Positions 61,075 through 64,000 of a stretch of DNA of 64,000 nucleotides are shown here, piece by piece. The notes beneath the pieces are model-generated. The model did no database searches and was not told the origin of the DNA. It worked only from the letters and a program-made list of their open reading frames with translations. The DNA is taken from contig CM022953.1 in assembly GCA_012931725.1 (NCBI GenBank), positions 57,792,574-57,856,573 of the forward strand, given 5' to 3'. Origin of the DNA: Litsea cubeba (Eukaryota > Streptophyta > Magnoliopsida > Laurales > Lauraceae). The translations under genes were made by a program, and so were the position numbers. How positions within the stretch are numbered: position 1 is the first letter of the stretch; each line of letters starts with the position of its first letter.

Positions 61075-61374
61075 TCTACTTACTGCTCTAGTTTGTACCG
61101 ACATTGTGAAACCATTCGGAGAACAGTGCATATTGTGAACCTAGATCCTGCAGCAGAGAGCTTTGACTATCGTGTAGCAATGGGTATCTACTAGTTACAT
61201 TTCCTTTTTATTCTCAAGTCTTCTAAACTATAAATTTTTACTCTATTGTTTGAATTCTGTGTACATTCTTTTGATGAATTCTTTGCCTTCAGATATTAGA
61301 GAACTCATATGCTTGGATGATGTCATGGAGGAACTTGGCTTAGGTCCAAATGGAGGCCTTATTTACTGCATGGA
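61075..61374 (+). pseudogene. GPN-loop GTPase 3-like exons (captured)
   Basis: GPN-loop GTPases assist assembly and nuclear import of RNA polymerase II. Exon 61075-61183 starts after TCAG and encodes STYCSSLYRHCETIRRT, then VNLDPAAESFDY. After a GT-AG intron (61184-61292) exon 61293-61374 encodes DIRELICLDDVMEELGLGPN and GGLIYCME, ending at a GT. The exons join in phase (the Asp codon is split). The GPN motif itself is seen (LGPNGG). The P-loop exon before and all exons after are missing or unrecognised, so no enzyme can be made. Splice sites are intact, so a chimeric transcript is possible. Confidence 0.88.
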
Positions 61375-62523
61375 GTATCCTTTGAGGGTTCCCTCCTTTG
61401 TCTATATCTCATTATTAAGTGAAGAAATTTTATGCAAGATTTACTCATTCAGAAGTTCTGATGTTTAAAAAAAAGAAAAACTGTTACATGGGGAAATATA
61501 AGCATAGCTTGCAGTTAATCCACTTGTTGAAAAATTATCAGTTGGATCCTTGGAAGTGTCTGATTTGCTTTTATTTTAGTTAAAAGTGTAATAATGATGA
61601 AAGAGATATCTTAACAAAAAAAATTGAAGGTAAGAATTTCTATGTTGAATTTTTTTATTTTCATTTTTGTTAACAGTGCAATTGCTTTTGTTTTAGTTAA
61701 TTGCTATTCCTTCTTTAGTGTGAACATTTTTGGCACCTTGTATCCATTGAACTGGGTTATTTGGTTTGACTGAGCTAAATACTTGCGTGCAGTAGAATGC
61801 ATATCCTACATGGATCTCCTTTTCTTGTTTGAATGTTTTAAACGCCAATCAGATACAAGTCACCTTCCTGAATATTACGTTTATCATCTTTTTCATAAAC
61901 TGTGCTGGTTGTGCGCATTAACTTCCATGCTTCTTTACCCTGATGATATGATCTGTAGCTTTACAACTGTTTCTTTATCAGCATTCAATTCATTTTTAAA
62001 CTATTGTATGCTTCTTTCTTTGGCGCCGCTTTCTAGTCATCAACAAGTTCTTCAACTATCATCAAACTAGACATTTTGCATGCCCGAACTAGACATGGAC
62101 ATTTCTGAGAAATGAAATTGCCTTATCTTGTTACAACTTATGATGTTGTTGTTTGCACAAACTTTTAGTTTATATTTTTCAATGGTATGTAAGACTAAGA
62201 TCATGATTATTTGTCCATTTATTATCAGAATATTTGAACCTATGTTGTTTTAGGCATTTCAATCTTGATTGTTTTATATGACCAAAATATTTAGGTAAAG
62301 AAAGCTATTTATTATATGGCTTTTCTTCTTTCTTTTACAATGCATTTGGGTACTTTAAAATTTTGAAACTACACTTGTTATTAGTAATTTCCAGCACTTT
62401 GTATTGGTTTTCTTTTATTATTTGGCCTTTTTTTCAGTTTGGAGAAGTTGCAAAAACAGTGGTCACCTGCATGTCATGCGGTGATGGCCATATCAATAAT
62501 GGATACGGTTTTTGTTCTTGCAG
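61375..62523. other. CACTA-5 interior, intron-like
   Basis: AT-rich, no gene seen. The part before 62523 ends in an acceptor-like TTCTTGCAG. Confidence 0.5.
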
Positions 62524-62563
62524 ACTAAGCGCACAAAGAAGGCTGGAATTGTTGGGAAATATG
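62524..62563 (+). pseudogene. ribosomal protein eL43 (RPL37A) second exon, captured
   Basis: A 40-bp exon between TTGCAG and GTAAGT encodes TKRTKKAGIVGKYG (the last Gly codon split at the donor), the N-terminus of the 60S protein eL43/L37a. In the host gene, as I recall it, the ATG alone sits in the first exon, and this exon begins with ACT exactly as here. The zinc-finger exons are not seen. Only a donor fragment, but with intact splice sites. Confidence 0.85.
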
Positions 62564-62750
62564 GTAAGTGTTGTAGTAGGTATTGCCATTTTGCATATTC
62601 AATTTATTCTGAGAAATGAAATATTCAATTTATGAACTTGTTGTGTTCTTTTATTTTCTATGAGATGGATATGATTCACTTATATAAGTAGCTGATGTAG
62701 TGGGCCATCACGTTCATGAATACTCCTTATAAATCACGTTCTTTTATTAT

Positions 62751-62875
62751 TTTTTTTTGTTTATATATAGTTCAACTTTTTGTACATCCCATGGAAGACA
62801 ATGTAGATACTATATATATACAATATTTCCATGGAGATTTGTCTAGTCAAGCTTTATGTTAATTATTAGTTATGA
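62751..62875. repeat. 125-bp direct repeat, copy 1
   Basis: Matches 63731-63856 with few changes (TTTATATATAGTT...TTTTTGTACATCCCATGGAAG...TAATTATTAGTTATGA). Confidence 0.9.
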
Positions 62876-63038
62876 TCATTGGCAAAGTTTGTTAGACACA
62901 TGGATACTGTGGATCTTTAGAATTCATCATAGAGTAACTTTGCTTAAAGATCTATTGCCTTGTGATTTATTCTTGGTCTTGATCTATGGCCCTGTGATCT
63001 ATGGCCCTTTACATGTTCACTATACATTTAAGGATAAT

Positions 63039-64000
63039 GGCCCATTATTGATTACAAGACTCATTACTGCTTTAGAATTGTCTTTTTTTTTTTTTCTGAA
63101 AAAGGGCAGGACCAACTTCCCTTTTTATTGTTTTGTATCTTGTAATGAGAATGTTGTTTTTGGAATAATGACATGGTGTTGGTTATAGAAATGAATGAAC
63201 ATAATTTTTTTTTGTGCATCTTTCTAGTGTGTTGGGGTATTGAAGTGCTATGGTCAAATGGTGTATGACTGATGACGAGTGGTCAATGACTTTGTAGTGT
63301 GTTGGGGCATTGGGTTGTTTATATGAAGTGTTTTTTTGTCATGTACAGGTACTAGCAGGTTGTAAAAAAAAATTACATGTCACACGTACAGGGGAGACTT
63401 TGCCGAAATTTCGAGAAAATCTTTCCAGGTACATCCCATGTTTTTTGGGTCTACAAAGATGTGAACATTTTCTATGAACCACTTTATTTCGTTTAAGCTG
63501 TGTTTTATTGCATATGGTGGCTGTTTTTACCAGAAAATCTCATTTTACTGTATAGTTCTTCATGCATGAGATAGGAAGCATATATATATTAGCTAGGCTT
63601 CTCTTGCAAAGTATTAATCGATGAAGTGATTTATGCTTTGTAGCTCCATTTTTCATTGGAGAACTAATCGGGGAAGTAGCGGTACACGGAGGCATCATAT
63701 GCCACATGGTACATATATACATACTTTTGGTTTTTTTGTTTATATATAGTTTAACTTTTTGTACATCCCATGGAAGACAGTGTAGATACTATATATATAC
63801 ACAATATTTCCATAGAGATTTGTCTAGTCAAGCTTTATGTTAATTATTAGTTATGAACGAGGACTAAGCGGTCGAGGCATTATGCATGTTGTTCTCAATA
63901 CATAATTTTGTCTTTCTTGCTTTAGTTTAACTTAGCTTGTTAAATTGTACAGTACATGGAAGTGAATGAACTACCTATGCTATACTATGTGAAAGTCACC
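63039..64000. repeat. 3' module shared with CACTA-2
   Basis: 63039-63440 aligns with 34936-35334, and 63867-64000 with 35340-35460. Between them this copy has an extra piece (63441-63866) that contains the second 125-bp repeat and an exon-like segment (63644-63708) bounded by AG and GT, not recognised. Confidence 0.85.
63731..63856. repeat. 125-bp direct repeat, copy 2
   Basis: Second copy of the repeat at 62751-62875, about 1 kb downstream. Confidence 0.9.

Larger units (their letters stand above)
42828..64000 (+). mobile_element. CACTA-3, 5' end (3' end not in window)
   Basis: CACTACACCATTTGGG at 42828, followed by short subterminal words around GTAACA / TTGTAACATTTC (42850-43020) and a leader with GGCGCC boxes and CT-rich tracts (43090-43250), as in CACTA-1. 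The expected duplication is GGT (42825-42827). No matching 3' terminus is seen before 64000, so the extent is open and this could be an end fragment. Confidence 0.5.
45093..64000 (+). mobile_element. CACTA-4, 5' end (3' end not in window)
   Basis: CACTACAACAAAA at 45093, preceded by ACA (expected duplication). About 680 bp of subterminal repeats follow, built on GCGTTGGCAAAAG and CCGACGC words, alternating in both orientations up to 45777. No 3' terminus in view; it is interrupted by CACTA-5 within its subterminal array. Confidence 0.55.
45778..64000 (+). mobile_element. CACTA-5, same family as CACTA-2 (3' end not in window)
   Basis: CACTACTACCAAAAGG at 45778, preceded by AAC (expected duplication), then at least eight ATATCGG/CCGATAT motifs to 46010. 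The first 90 bp align closely with CACTA-2. Near the window's end the 3' module shared with CACTA-2 appears (63039-64000), so the element probably ends a few hundred bases beyond. Inside: a gypsy element (48140-60442), GPN3-like exons, an eL43 exon and unidentified sequence. No transposase gene seen. Confidence 0.8.

Overview
The window is plant nuclear DNA, almost certainly from an angiosperm with a large, repeat-rich genome. The evidence is the set of families present: En/Spm-type CACTA transposons with GT-AG introns, a Ty1/copia element, a Ty3/gypsy element of the Tat kind, a plant LINE tail, and exon fragments of typical plant housekeeping genes. I cannot name the species. I see no intact host gene, no tRNA or rRNA gene and no bacterial feature. 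Nearly every base belongs to a mobile element, and many are inserted into one another.

Layout. (1) 1-1996: flank and a small hAT-like element (about 368-1727, 8-bp duplication TCTAACAT). (2) 1997-22098: a second hAT-like foldback element with 8-bp duplication AGCAACAT. A 19.2-kb CACTA element (CACTA-1, 2311-21500, duplication TGT) is inserted in it. CACTA-1 carries a broken TNP2-type transposase gene, a nearly intact Transposase_24-type second gene, and a 10-kb tail with exon-like host fragments (DNA topoisomerase I-like, APS kinase). (3) 22107-26123: a gene-like, non-coding LTR-type sequence (A). (4) 26124-41076: a decayed Ty1/copia element. It is split by a solo LTR (B, 28353-37298, duplication TATTG) and by a 5'-truncated LINE (39055-40278, 14-bp duplication). 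LTR B itself contains CACTA-2 (29898-36075, duplication GTC), which carries an ATG18-like first exon and a MYB-like 3' exon. (5) 41077-42827: another LTR-type sequence (C) cutting the copia reverse transcriptase, with a 32-bp repeat array. (6) 42828 onward: three CACTA 5' ends in series (CACTA-3, -4, -5) with no matching 3' ends before the window stops. CACTA-5 holds GPN3-like GTPase exons, a ribosomal protein eL43 exon and a full-length Tat-type gypsy element (48140-60442, duplication GGTGG).

How the parts relate. CACTA-1 is the only element with recognisable genes for its own transposase, and these carry stops and frameshifts. CACTA-2 and CACTA-5 share terminal repeats built on an ATATCGG motif and a 3' module, so they are one non-autonomous, gene-capturing family that needs a transposase from elsewhere. 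The gypsy element has LTRs that look about 97% alike by eye, yet its gag-pol is heavily broken. This suggests it was already dependent on other copies when it inserted. The main interest is the depth of nesting with readable target-site duplications, the repeated capture of host exons by CACTA elements, and the intron-bearing antisense gene of the gypsy element.
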